64,000 bases of DNA, from contig JAOTRX010000002.1 of assembly GCA_030247675.1 (NCBI GenBank), positions 496,001 through 560,000 on the forward strand. Reading direction: 5' to 3'. Every line of letters begins with the position of its first letter. The first letter of the stretch is position 1. The DNA is from Desulforhopalus sp. Its GTDB lineage: Bacteria > Desulfobacterota > Desulfobulbia > Desulfobulbales > Desulfocapsaceae. Positions 54,973 to 63,930 of this stretch are shown here, in pieces. The translations under genes were made by a program, and so were the position numbers. A model generated the notes under the pieces. It saw only the letters and a list, made by a program, of their open reading frames with translations. It did not search any database and had not been told where the DNA came from.

Positions 54973-55292
54973 TGACGAATCTCCTCGAGCTGAGTGCCTA
55001 TTATAACCAGACATGAGGGAGCCGCATTGAAAAAAAGCATGGTCAATGGATTTGAGTTATCTCTCTGTCAATTCTTGGATAAAGGCTCTGACATTGTGCT
55101 GCAACCAGGTCAATTACTTTTTGCGCTTGCGAAAAAATGCAGAAGACAATTATAATGCGGGGTTCTAATACATAAAAAAGTCTAGCCAATTCTGTTAGTG
55201 CATCTTCGTGGTTTGCCTTGCAGTGAGGTGCGACCAAGGATAGTAATTACGCCGGCAAAACGGTTCAGATCAAGAAGATATGGAGAAGTACG
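54973..55292. promoter_or_regulatory. Divergent region metallophosphoesterase / efp with efp promoter
   Basis: 320 bp, no supported gene. Plus-strand TTGCGA (55127-55132) and a perfect TATAAT (55151-55156), 18 bp apart, predict an efp leader of about 130 nt. A short minus-strand open frame at 55043-55237 has no ribosome site or recognisable product. Confidence 0.55.
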
Positions 55293-55856
55293 ATGCTCAG
55301 CGCCTCTGATTTACGCAAAGGTCTCAAAGTTCAGATAGATGGTAGCCCCTATATCGTTACGGAATTTGAGTTTTCAAAACCCGGAAAAGGCCAGGCTCTT
55401 TACCGGTGTAAGATGAGAAATATGATCTCCGGCAATCAGCTGGTCAAGACTTATAGATCAAATGATAAGTTTGAGAAGGCCGAGCTTGATGAGAGGAATA
55501 TGCAGTTTCTTTACAATCAGGGCGAAGAATTCCATTTTATGGATACCGACAACTACGAGCAGCTCAGTCTGACGAAAGAGCAGATGGGTGATAATATCCA
55601 TTTTCTTCTGGAGAATATGGATGTAGTGGTCCTTTTCTTTGACGGTAAGCCAATCGATATTAGCATTCCCACTTTTGTTAATCTCGTCGTTACCCGAGCT
55701 GATCCATGGGCAAAGGGAGACACCTCCGGAAATGACACAAAACCGGTAACTGTGCAAACCGGCTATGAATTGCAGGTGCCGCCCTTTGTTGAGGAAGGCG
55801 ATAAGATTCAGATTGATACCCGAACCGGGGAGTATGTCACCCGGGTCAAAGAGTAA
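55293..55856 (+). CDS. efp: Translation elongation factor P
   Basis: 187 residues, the normal three-domain EF-P that rescues ribosomes at polyproline stretches. The tip loop is SKPGKGQA with K32 as the residue modified by EpmA-type lysylation. ATG 55293. The lysyltransferase gene follows and overlaps its 3' end. A terminator sits just behind efp. Confidence 0.96.
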   Translation: MLSASDLRKGLKVQIDGSPYIVTEFEFSKPGKGQALYRCKMRNMISGNQLVKTYRSNDKFEKAELDERNMQFLYNQGEEFHFMDTDNYEQLSLTKEQMGDNIHFLLENMDVVVLFFDGKPIDISIPTFVNLVVTRADPWAKGDTSGNDTKPVTVQTGYELQVPPFVEEGDKIQIDTRTGEYVTRVKE

Positions 55857-56784
55857 GATTTTGCTGAGTATCAAGGGGCTGCACTCCCGTGCAGCCTTTT
55901 TTCGTTTCATCCGAATTTTCTTCCATGAGCAGGGATTTCTTGAGGTCGATACCCCGCTTCGTCAACCCGTCTATCTTCCGGAAAGCAATATAGTTCCAAT
56001 CATTGCTGAAGATCAGTTCCTGCAAACATCACCCGAATTGTGCATGAAGAGGCTGCTTGCCCAAGGCTGTGAGAAAATATTCCAGCTCAGCCACTGCTTT
56101 CGTAAAGGCGAACGAGGCAGGCTTCATTTAGAGGAATTCCAGATGCTGGAGTGGTATAGGGCCAGTTGTGATTACCATCAGCTAATGGTTGATTGCGAGA
56201 ACCTCCTGCACTTTCTGCTTGAAGCAATGCAAAGCTATACGGTTTCTAGCGGTGTCCCAGAAGGACAAAGAATATTTCCGGACATCAATCTTGAGTCCCC
56301 TTGGCAGCGTTTGACAGTTGCCGAGGCTTTTGCCAGATATAGCCCCGTATCGTTGGATCAAGCTCTCGATACGGCAAGCTTTGATGAAATTCTGACAGAG
56401 CATGTCGAGCCCCGACTTGGCCTGAGATCACCCACCTTTCTCTGTGATTATCCCGGACAACTTGCCTCGTTGGCTCGGAAATGCCCATCCGATCAGGATA
56501 TCGCCGAGCGTTTCGAACTCTACATTCAGGGAGTTGAACTCGCTAATGGTTTCTCCGAATTGACGGATCAGAATGAACAGCGGCGCCGGTTTCAGGAGGA
56601 AATATCGGCAATTCATACCACTAGCGGAAGGGTCGCGGCGATGCCTGAGAGATTCCTTCAGGATCTTGGGAAGTTGGGAGAGGCTGCGGGGATTGCAATG
56701 GGGGTCGATCGCCTTTTTATGTTGGCGAAGGGGTATAAAAACATTGCTGGTGCTGTTACCTTTGCACCGAATGATTTTGTCTAG
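55834..56784 (+). CDS. epmA: EF-P lysine lysyltransferase (EpmA/GenX/PoxA)
   Basis: Class II LysRS-like enzyme that attaches (beta-)lysine to K32 of EF-P; it lacks the tRNA anticodon domain. The best start is ATG 55834 (316 residues), which overlaps efp by 23 nt; TTG 55861 is possible. Motif 2 FRKGERGRLHLEEFQMLEWYR, the substrate region ELANGFSELTD and motif 3 GIAMGVDRLFML are intact. The EpmB aminomutase is not in the window. The N-terminal region is encoded by an intrinsic terminator sequence. Confidence 0.93.
   Translation: MSPGSKSKILLSIKGLHSRAAFFRFIRIFFHEQGFLEVDTPLRQPVYLPESNIVPIIAEDQFLQTSPELCMKRLLAQGCEKIFQLSHCFRKGERGRLHLEEFQMLEWYRASCDYHQLMVDCENLLHFLLEAMQSYTVSSGVPEGQRIFPDINLESPWQRLTVAEAFARYSPVSLDQALDTASFDEILTEHVEPRLGLRSPTFLCDYPGQLASLARKCPSDQDIAERFELYIQGVELANGFSELTDQNEQRRRFQEEISAIHTTSGRVAAMPERFLQDLGKLGEAAGIAMGVDRLFMLAKGYKNIAGAVTFAPNDFV
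55877..55902 (+). terminator. Intrinsic terminator after efp, embedded in epmA
   Basis: GGCTGCAC (55877-55884) and GTGCAGCC (55889-55896) form a perfect 8-bp stem with a TCCC loop, followed by six T (55897-55902). It lies inside the epmA coding sequence and encodes part of its LHSRAAFFRF segment. Confidence 0.8.
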
Positions 56785-56912
56785 CCCGTTTCTTCTCCAC
56801 TACCATGGATAGCAACGGTGGAGTAGAATACGAAGACTTATTGTAATGATAAGAAAAATAGTTTTTAATATTGTGTCTCGCTGCTCGTCAAAATTAATAA
56901 GCATACCCGCAT

Positions 56913-58535
56913 ATGGATTCAAAACAACGTCAACTGGCAAGCAAGTTCATTGATCTGTTTTTCAGACGGAAGATGCTTGTCGCCACGTTGTTTTTATTAA
57001 GCCTCCCTGTTGGTTTAGGCAGTTATCTCCTTACGCCCAAAGTGTATCAGGCAACGAGCCTGCTGAGCTACGAGCAGCAAAAAATCAGTCCTAACAAGAT
57101 GTCGCCGGACGTTGCGTCTAGAATTAAAGACATTGTCAGTTCTCTCACCCAGATTGTCACCAGTCGTACCAACCTTGAAAAAATTATAGTTGATCTCAGC
57201 CTTTATCCCGAAGAACGCAAAAAAAAGCCGATGGAAGATGTAGTTGATTCCATGCGGCAGCAAATTAAGATAGAACCCTCAAAAGAAGGGGACATTTTTA
57301 AAATCACTTTTAGCTACGGTACGCCGGATAAGGCAGTGAAAGTGACTAATGCCCTCGCTGCCAAATTTATTGAAGAAAATCTTAAATACCGAGAGGAAAA
57401 GGCAAGCGAAACCTCTTCTTATACCAGTGATGAGTTGTTGATGGCCAAAGAGACCATGGATCGCAAAGAGAACGCGATGCGTGACTATAAATTGAAACAT
57501 TACAACGAAATGCCTGAACAACGCGATGCAAATGTAAGCCGCTTGATAGCCCTCCAGCAACAATACCAAGGTAAACAGGATAGCATTCAAGATCTCGAAC
57601 GGACTGTAGTTCTCATCCAAGATCAGATAACGAACAGGAAAAAGGTTTTGGAAGCGGCAACGGAGGTAAACGTTGCTGCGGCAAATTCCAGCCAGCCCCC
57701 TCCTCAAACGCAGCCTCTCAGCAATGAGGCGCGATTGGCAAAAGCCAAACTTGTACTTGAACAGCTGCTAAGTCGTTATACCGAGAAACATCCCGATGTG
57801 AAACGGACCCAGGGAATCATTGCCAAGCTTGAGGCGGAGATCGAGAACGAACGGCGGAACGGCATTAACGAAGGCTCTTCGGCGAATGGCGGAGCCTCAA
57901 CCGAAGGGGGCGGTGATGCAGTGGCTGGCCGAACGTCAGTCGATTCCGTGATTCTCCAGCTGGAAACCCAGCGAAAAAGTGTTCTCCTCAATATCGAGGC
58001 GATAAAGGCTGAAAAAGAGCATCAGAAAAAGGTTATTTCCCAGTACGAAGAATGGGTTGCAGCGACGCCAACGAGAGAAGCGGAATGGGCTAATCTCACA
58101 CGGGAATACGATCAGTTAAAAAAACATTATGATTATCTGGTTTCACAGGATCTTCAGGCGAAGTCCATGCTCAATCTTGAGAAGCGTCAGAAGGGCAGCC
58201 AGTTCAAGGTCGAAGATCCGGCAAGAACACCGGAAAAACCGATTAAACCGAATTTTTTAAAAATCATGGGCATTGCCCTGGCGATTGGCTTTGGTGCTGG
58301 AGTGGGGCTTGTCATAGTTCTTGATTTCTTTGACACAACTATTCGCGACCCGGAGACACTGGAACCGTTGCTGGGTGTCCCTTTACTCACCACCGTCCCC
58401 TATATTGAAACTAAACGAGAGCAGAAGCGATCAAAATGGGTGCTGGTATTTCAGTGTCTTTTTCTTTTCTCAGGGGTGATTGTCGTGGCAGCCTTGTTTG
58501 CAGTCACCTGGCTTAAGGGCTATATCGTCATTTAG
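56913..58535 (+). CDS. Polysaccharide chain-length determinant (Wzz/GumC-type)
   Basis: 540-residue inner-membrane PCP protein. TM1 near 20-42, a large periplasmic coiled coil (about 60-440; long Gln/Lys/Glu helices), TM2 near 447-470 following the Pro-rich RTPEKPIKP segment, and an extra TM near 508-535. It sets the length of an exopolysaccharide. It has no fused kinase domain; a separate tyrosine kinase lies two genes on. Typical of exosortase/PEP-CTERM-linked or other EPS loci. Confidence 0.9.
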   Translation: MDSKQRQLASKFIDLFFRRKMLVATLFLLSLPVGLGSYLLTPKVYQATSLLSYEQQKISPNKMSPDVASRIKDIVSSLTQIVTSRTNLEKIIVDLSLYPEERKKKPMEDVVDSMRQQIKIEPSKEGDIFKITFSYGTPDKAVKVTNALAAKFIEENLKYREEKASETSSYTSDELLMAKETMDRKENAMRDYKLKHYNEMPEQRDANVSRLIALQQQYQGKQDSIQDLERTVVLIQDQITNRKKVLEAATEVNVAAANSSQPPPQTQPLSNEARLAKAKLVLEQLLSRYTEKHPDVKRTQGIIAKLEAEIENERRNGINEGSSANGGASTEGGGDAVAGRTSVDSVILQLETQRKSVLLNIEAIKAEKEHQKKVISQYEEWVAATPTREAEWANLTREYDQLKKHYDYLVSQDLQAKSMLNLEKRQKGSQFKVEDPARTPEKPIKPNFLKIMGIALAIGFGAGVGLVIVLDFFDTTIRDPETLEPLLGVPLLTTVPYIETKREQKRSKWVLVFQCLFLFSGVIVVAALFAVTWLKGYIVI

Positions 58536-58540
58536 GGGCC

Positions 58541-58579
58541 GTTAAGAAATTACTAGTACTCTTTTGGCTAGTTCTTAAC
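58541..58579 (+). terminator. Stem-loop after the chain-length gene
   Basis: GTTAAGA (58541-58547) and ACTAG (58552-58556) pair with CTAGT (58568-58572) and TCTTAAC (58573-58579), leaving a 4-nt bulge. It may be a terminator; a short T-rich tail follows. Confidence 0.5.
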
Positions 58580-58616
58580 ATCCCTTTATACCGTTTTTCG
58601 ACATAGAAACGAGCTA

Positions 58617-58664
58617 TTTATACCGCAAGGGCATACGTTTCGCTTGAGCAGACAAGTTGCTCAA
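58617..58664 (+). repeat. 48-bp structured intergenic repeat, copy 1
   Basis: It differs from copy 2 (60632-60679) at only 5 of 48 positions. Two stems can form: one at about 58618-58634 around a GCAAG loop, and TTGAGCAG / TTGCTCAA (58644-58651 with 58657-58664) around an ACAAG loop. It lies 65 bp before the ExeA-like gene. See findings. Confidence 0.75.
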
Positions 58665-58728
58665 CTTAGTTTTATCGTTGAACGACCGCTGAGTTTTCTA
58701 CAGCTTGGCAGGCTGGTTGTTAAATATT

Positions 58729-59706
58729 ATGTATAGAAAACATTTTGGTCTTATTCGAAAACCCTTCGAATTGAACCCCGATTCCAATATTCTCTTTCTC
58801 GGGGAGGCCCACAAGGAGGCTTTGGCTGTCTTGAAGCAGGGCGTTGTCTCCGACAAGGGCTTTCTGCTTTTTACTGGCGGTGTTGGTACCGGTAAGACCA
58901 CTCTTATCAATGTGCTCTCAAAATCCCTTGATAACCCAGGGTATCTTTGTGTGATTTCCAATCCTTGTCTGGGAATCGATGATTTCTTTCATTACTTTGC
59001 CGCCAAACTGGGGCTTCTCTTTGATGGCAATAGGGCCAAATTTCTGTTTATTTTTACGAAATTATTAGAGGAGAGCAAAAAGAATAAGAGAAAGGTTTTA
59101 CTCATAGTCGACGAGGCACACGCCCTGCCGACAGAACTACTTGAAGAGATACGCCTGTTGGTGAACATGGCGGTCGAGGTGAAAAATGTCCTGAGCATCT
59201 TTTTGGTTGGTCAGCCGGAACTCTTGAATCGGTTGACAGAGGAGCAGCTTTCACCTCTTAGTGAGCGCATCGCCGTGCGCTACCACCTGAGACAGCTTTG
59301 CAAGGAAGAGGCCTTGCAGTATATAAGCTTTAGACTGGAATGGTCCGGGTATAAAGGTGCTCCCTTATTTACCCGTGGGGCACTTGATTTGATATATGAA
59401 GCGACCGATGGTAACCCGCGGCAGATAAACATCCTTTGTGATAATGCCCTTTTTGCAGCGTATTCTCGGGATAGAATCCAGATTGATGGACAGTTAATCC
59501 GTGAGTGTGCCAGCAAATTATTCATTCCCGGTGACGAGAGTGCTTTCTTCCTGCGGCCGGAAAAACCGTTCTGGAGTGGAATGCTGATTGCTACTGCTTT
59601 TGGCGTTTTGTTACTCGAAGGGGCCGGCGCAGCATATGCTTACCAAAAAGGGTGGTTACAGCCGATTTTCCGGTATCTTTTAAACTCTTTGGGATGGGTT
59701 GAATGA
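58729..59706 (+). CDS. ExeA-like AAA ATPase
   Basis: 325 residues from ATG 58729 (a TTG at 58705 is less likely). N-terminal MYRKHFGLIRKPFELNPDSN typical of ExeA/XrtA-linked ATPases, Walker A GGVGTGKT (50-57), Walker B LLIVDEAH, and a single hydrophobic segment near 285-305. Such ATPases accompany EPS and PEP-CTERM loci. No peptidoglycan-binding domain is seen after the TM. Its TGA overlaps the next gene's ATG. Confidence 0.87.
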   Translation: MYRKHFGLIRKPFELNPDSNILFLGEAHKEALAVLKQGVVSDKGFLLFTGGVGTGKTTLINVLSKSLDNPGYLCVISNPCLGIDDFFHYFAAKLGLLFDGNRAKFLFIFTKLLEESKKNKRKVLLIVDEAHALPTELLEEIRLLVNMAVEVKNVLSIFLVGQPELLNRLTEEQLSPLSERIAVRYHLRQLCKEEALQYISFRLEWSGYKGAPLFTRGALDLIYEATDGNPRQINILCDNALFAAYSRDRIQIDGQLIRECASKLFIPGDESAFFLRPEKPFWSGMLIATAFGVLLLEGAGAAYAYQKGWLQPIFRYLLNSLGWVE

Positions 59707-60587
59707 TGGCAGCAGGAGGAATTCCACCAAAATTGCAAGACAGCGACAGCCCGTTCGAGGCAATCGTCAACCATTCTTCCTCAACCGTGGCAGGCGGTAA
59801 AAGTGCGAAAAATTACCCGGAACCGGGAAAGATTTCGGAAGACCAGGGGCGCGTAATGTCTGCAGCCGAATCTATCAATTGGGATGAACGGTTGCTGCGA
59901 GCGGTGAATTTCTCAGGGCAGATATCGGAAGCTTTTCGTGTTTTGCGCTCAAAGATTTTGATGCCGCTGGATGGACGGCAAGCTCCAAAGACCATCATGG
60001 TCACATCCGTCCTGCCTAAGGAGGGAAAAACCTTTGTCACCGCGAACTTGGGTATAGCACTCGCCCAGTGTGTCGATCAATACTCCTTGCTTGTTGATTG
60101 CGATCTTCGGCTACCGTCTCTTGCTAAACTCCTTGGTGTGCCGGACGACAGGGGACTTAGCGATTATCTTCGAAATAAGGCGGAGCTGGCCGACCTTATC
60201 CGTAAAACATCGATGGAAAAGCTTTCCATTATTGCCAGTGGCATACCTCCTGCAAATCCAGCCGAATTGCTTGGCTCGGCCAGAATGCATGGCCTCGTTG
60301 GGGAACTCTCTTCCCGTTATCCTGATAGATTCGTGATTTTTGACAGTCCTCCTCTGCAGGTAGCCTCTGAGTCGATGGTTCTCGCTCAGGTTGTTGATGG
60401 CGTAGTGTTGGTTGTGCGATATGGTGTCTCCACTCGATCCTTGGTTGAGAAGGCTATAGAAGAAATCGGCAAACAAAAAATCATCGGGATGATTTTTAAC
60501 GGGCATAAGGAAAACTTTATTATTTCTCGGTTCATCAACAAGAACTACTTGTATTACGAAGATTATTATCGCGGGAAAAAGAAATAG
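59703..60587 (+). CDS. BY-kinase-type tyrosine autokinase / CpsD-like ATPase
   Basis: 294 residues: a cytoplasmic capsular tyrosine kinase domain with Walker A SVLPKEGKT (102-110), Walker A' VDCDLR (131-136), a Walker B around FVIFDSPPL, and a Tyr-rich tail YLYYEDYYRGKKK that would be autophosphorylated. The first 50 residues are a low-complexity linker. It would act with the Wzz-type protein two genes upstream, a split Wzc. ATG 59703 overlaps the stop of the ATPase gene. Confidence 0.9.
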   Translation: MMAAGGIPPKLQDSDSPFEAIVNHSSSTVAGGKSAKNYPEPGKISEDQGRVMSAAESINWDERLLRAVNFSGQISEAFRVLRSKILMPLDGRQAPKTIMVTSVLPKEGKTFVTANLGIALAQCVDQYSLLVDCDLRLPSLAKLLGVPDDRGLSDYLRNKAELADLIRKTSMEKLSIIASGIPPANPAELLGSARMHGLVGELSSRYPDRFVIFDSPPLQVASESMVLAQVVDGVVLVVRYGVSTRSLVEKAIEEIGKQKIIGMIFNGHKENFIISRFINKNYLYYEDYYRGKKK

Positions 60588-60631
60588 ATTCGACCGGGTG
60601 GATAGCATTCCGGAGCCGTTTTAAGAGTTCT

Positions 60632-60679
60632 TTTATGCCGCAAGAGCATACGTTTCCTTTGAGCAGACAAGCTGCTCAA
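60632..60679 (+). repeat. 48-bp structured intergenic repeat, copy 2
   Basis: Second copy, 45 bp after the tyrosine-kinase gene and 7 bp before the (convergent) ygiQ stop. Its lower stem is TTGAGCAG / CTGCTCAA, an exact 8-bp pairing, where copy 1 has a G-U pair. A T-rich tail follows, so it can also work as a terminator. Confidence 0.75.
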
Positions 60680-60686
60680 GCCAGGT

Positions 60687-62465
60687 TTATTTCTTTCTTT
60701 TGTGATGGGGATTGTTCCTGACAGCAAGCTTTCTGTGAAAATGCTCCTCAAGAATACGGCGTTCTTTCTGCCGGTCTGTGTGGCTGCGGGGAACGATGAG
60801 CGGCTGTTTGTTATCGGCCCGAAGCCCGGTCACATACATTGCCGTTGAGATGGTGCCCGGCGTGGGAGTGAAATCCTGAAACTTTCGCACCGACAGATCC
60901 AGCTTATGTAAGTCTCCTACCAGTTTTTCCACGACTTCTGGCCTCGACCCTGGGTGAGAGGTAATAATATACGGAGTCAACTCTATTCTCTTACCTATTT
61001 TCTTTTCAATTTCCCGGCATTTGCCAACAAATCTCTGCAGAAGGTCGTGTGGTTCCTTGTGCATCAGACTGAGAAGGTCGTCATCACTGTGTTCGGGGGC
61101 AATTTTCAGGGCCCCAGGTGTGTGGGATCGAAGGATTGTCTCAAGCAAACGTGGCGTATGGAGCAGCAGCTCCATTCTCAATCCGGAAGAAATGAAGAGG
61201 TGGGCAACTTTATTTATCTTTGAGACATCCCTGAGCAGGGCCAGAAAGGCCTCTTCGTCAATGCGCAGGTTGGGGCAGAGTCTTGGATAGAGACAATCCC
61301 GTTTGCTACAGGATCCGATGGCGCAGGTGGTTCCGTAAAGATTGGCGGTTGGCCCGCCCAGATCGGTGATGGTGCCGGAAAAATCCTCCATCCCGGCAAT
61401 ACGTTGGCATTCCTGGAGTATAGATTGTCGGCTTCGGGAAATAATTGCTGGCCCCTGGTGTCTGGTGATGGCACAAAAAGAGCAATTGCCGGAACACCCC
61501 CGAACGATAGTCACCGAGTCCCGGATCATTCTATAGGCGGGGATCTCTTGTCCAGGAGGGTGCGGCCGGCGGGTGAAGGGCAGGTTGTAAATGGCATCAA
61601 GTTCTTCAGGATCAAGCGGTGGAGGCGCTGGATGTTGAATAACCCAATGGGTTTGCTGGCGTTGCAGGATGATCCTCGGTGAGCAGGCCCGGGCATGCCG
61701 GTCGAGGGCAATCTCAGCATCGAGAAAACGCTGCGGCTTGGCGTGGATCTCTTCCCAGGAGGGCAGAACGAGGTGCTTTTGCGAATTCTTTCCCTGGAAT
61801 TCAGGAAGAAATCCGGCGAGTTCCTTCTCAGTAAGGCGCTGGCACGTTCCGGCAATATTCGAGAGGGGCAGGTTTTGCCGACACCTGTCGGCAATTTCCA
61901 ACACCGCCTTTTCACCCATGCCATAGACGAGAATATCCGCCTTGGCATCGGTTAAAAAAGAGGAGCGAAGTCCACCTTGTTTGTAGTCATAGTGAACGAA
62001 CCGTCGCAGAGAAGCCTCAATGCCACCCAGTACAATGGGGATACCACGAAATGCTGACCGGGCCAGGCTGGTGTAGATGAGAGTGGCACGGTCGGGGCGC
62101 CATCGTTCTGTCTTGCTTTGTATCTCACCGCGCCACGGTTTACCTTGTGGCGAATACGCGTCGGTATCACGAACCTTGCCGTTGCCACTGTAGTTTGCAA
62201 CAATAGAATCGAGGTTTCCGGCGGTAATGCCGCAAAAAAGCAATGGTGCAGGAAAAGCGTTGAAATCGGCAGAGATGTCAAAGCGAGGTTGAGCGAGGAT
62301 CGCCACTCGATAGCCATGGCTGAGAAGAACTCGTCCGATAAGGGCCACGCCGTATGAGGGATGGTCCACATAAGCATCCCCGGTAATGAGGAGAACGTCA
62401 AGGTCGCTCCAGCCGCGCAGGGTACATTCTTGCCATGTGATGGGAAGGGGTGTGCGTTGATTCAT
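60687..62465 (-). CDS. YgiQ-family (UPF0313) radical SAM protein
   Basis: 592 residues from ATG 62465 (no good ribosome site; the longer frame is unsupported). Cobalamin-binding-like N-terminus, then the radical SAM cluster CSGNCSFC in the middle, HQGPAIISRS, and a C-terminal region with DFTPTPGTISTAMYVTGLR, all features of YgiQ. Reaction unknown. It is on the opposite strand to the EPS genes, divergent from the response regulator. Confidence 0.9.
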   Translation of the reverse strand: MNQRTPLPITWQECTLRGWSDLDVLLITGDAYVDHPSYGVALIGRVLLSHGYRVAILAQPRFDISADFNAFPAPLLFCGITAGNLDSIVANYSGNGKVRDTDAYSPQGKPWRGEIQSKTERWRPDRATLIYTSLARSAFRGIPIVLGGIEASLRRFVHYDYKQGGLRSSFLTDAKADILVYGMGEKAVLEIADRCRQNLPLSNIAGTCQRLTEKELAGFLPEFQGKNSQKHLVLPSWEEIHAKPQRFLDAEIALDRHARACSPRIILQRQQTHWVIQHPAPPPLDPEELDAIYNLPFTRRPHPPGQEIPAYRMIRDSVTIVRGCSGNCSFCAITRHQGPAIISRSRQSILQECQRIAGMEDFSGTITDLGGPTANLYGTTCAIGSCSKRDCLYPRLCPNLRIDEEAFLALLRDVSKINKVAHLFISSGLRMELLLHTPRLLETILRSHTPGALKIAPEHSDDDLLSLMHKEPHDLLQRFVGKCREIEKKIGKRIELTPYIITSHPGSRPEVVEKLVGDLHKLDLSVRKFQDFTPTPGTISTAMYVTGLRADNKQPLIVPRSHTDRQKERRILEEHFHRKLAVRNNPHHKRKK

Positions 62466-62791
62466 GGTGCATGGTATCGGCAAACCGGGGTTTTGGCAAC
62501 TTGTTCCTCTGCAAAGTGGTGAAGAGACTGAGGCCCATCTTGGGGGAATTCCACGGAATTGTTTCGCTTTCCAGAAATTGCAGTCAACAGGGCTCAAAGA
62601 ATTTTTTTGTAATATCCAATATACTTGTGACCATTCAGGTGTTGTCAATTGATCGGGAACTGAAAATTGCATTTTCTCTTAATTCTGGTTATGAAAAGCG
62701 GAGTGGTTGTCGTTGTACGGGTTGGCAGTACTGGAAAAATCAGGATGGTGGACTTTTTTATCTGGCGGATGTCACAGGGAGGAGGGCGACG

Positions 62792-63457
62792 ATGCTTTCA
62801 GGGAAGAAGGAATTTCGCATATTGCTTGCGGATGATCATGCCCTTATCCGTCATGGCATAAAAAATATCTTAAAAGCGAATGAATCATTAAAGATAGTTG
62901 GAGAGGTGAGCAATGGTGAGGAGCTGATGGCCTTTCTTGAGGCTATGGTGGTCGATCTCATCGTTCTTGATATCTCAATGCCTGGGGTTGGTGGCATGGA
63001 GAGCCTTGGCAGGGTCAAAAGTAAATATCCCGATGTAAAAATCTTGATGCTTACCATGTATAACAGCAAACAATATTTTTATGATGCCATGTCGGCGGGT
63101 GCCAATGGGTATCTCATGAAGGACGATTCAGATGGTGAGCTTCTGGTGGCAATCACCAAGGTTTTATCCGGCCAAAACTATATTTCTCCTCATATGGTTG
63201 GTGACTTTGCCAATGATGTCATCACCCTATACCGAAACGAAAAAAGGAGCCCTTTTCAGGAACTCACCAAGCGGGAAAAGGAAGTTCTGCATCTGATCGT
63301 TAAGGGCTTTACCAGCAAGCAAATGGCTGAAAACCTGCACGTTAGCCATCGAACTATAGACCACCATCGGGCCAATCTGCTGCGAAAATTCAACCGAAAA
63401 AACAGCGCCGAAATGGTCAACTACGCTGTACGCAACGGTTTTGTTTCTGCCGATTGA
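62792..63457 (+). CDS. NarL/FixJ-type response regulator
   Basis: 221 residues from ATG 62792, preceded by GGGAGGAGG; the open frame runs further upstream, but that is not supported. Receiver domain with D14/D15, the phospho-acceptor D60 (in LDISMP), T88 and K110; LuxR-type HTH at about 155-215 (LTKREKEVLHLIVKGFTSKQMAENLHVSHRTIDHH). An orphan: no histidine kinase is adjacent. A Nudix gene follows. Confidence 0.92.
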   Translation: MLSGKKEFRILLADDHALIRHGIKNILKANESLKIVGEVSNGEELMAFLEAMVVDLIVLDISMPGVGGMESLGRVKSKYPDVKILMLTMYNSKQYFYDAMSAGANGYLMKDDSDGELLVAITKVLSGQNYISPHMVGDFANDVITLYRNEKRSPFQELTKREKEVLHLIVKGFTSKQMAENLHVSHRTIDHHRANLLRKFNRKNSAEMVNYAVRNGFVSAD

Positions 63458-63489
63458 ATATATGCTCTGCACAACATTAAACTCTCACC

Positions 63490-63930
63490 GTGTCCCCTGA
63501 AAAGAAACGACATCCCGTGCTTGATGTTGCCGCCGGGATTATTGTCAAGAATGGCTGTGTCCTCGCTGCCCGCAGGAGGCCGGGGTTACATTTGGCCGGA
63601 TACTGGGAATTTCCGGGTGGCAAGGTCGAACCTGGAGAAACTCCCCAGCAATGCCTGCGCCGGGAACTGTTGGAGGAATTTGGCATTTATTGCGAGGTTA
63701 GCGCCTTTCTTGGTGAATCTATTCACGATTACGGTAGTAAGGTGGTCCGTCTTCTTGGCTTTCTCACGGTTCATACGGGTGGGACATTTCTCCTCCGTGA
63801 CCACGATCAAATCATTTGGCTGTCTCCGGAGGAGTTGCCTCACTTGTGTTGGGCGCCAGCGGATATTCCTTTGGTGAAATTGTTGATCAAGCAGCTCGCC
63901 AAGGAGGCCCTGGGTCATGCTCGGGATTAA
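63490..63930 (+). CDS. Nudix hydrolase (8-oxo-dGTP diphosphatase-like MutT)
   Basis: 146 residues from GTG 63490. Nudix box GGKVEPGETPQQCLRRELLEEFGI at about 43-66, with the RE..EE metal-binding residues intact, and the preceding LHLAGYWEFPGG fits MutT-type nucleotide sanitisers. It lies 32 bp after the response regulator and is probably co-transcribed. Confidence 0.9.
   Translation: MSPEKKRHPVLDVAAGIIVKNGCVLAARRRPGLHLAGYWEFPGGKVEPGETPQQCLRRELLEEFGIYCEVSAFLGESIHDYGSKVVRLLGFLTVHTGGTFLLRDHDQIIWLSPEELPHLCWAPADIPLVKLLIKQLAKEALGHARD

Noticed and set aside
55043..55237. 64-codon minus-strand ORF between the metallophosphoesterase and efp genes
   Set aside because: No ribosome site, odd composition, and it overlaps the efp promoter candidate.
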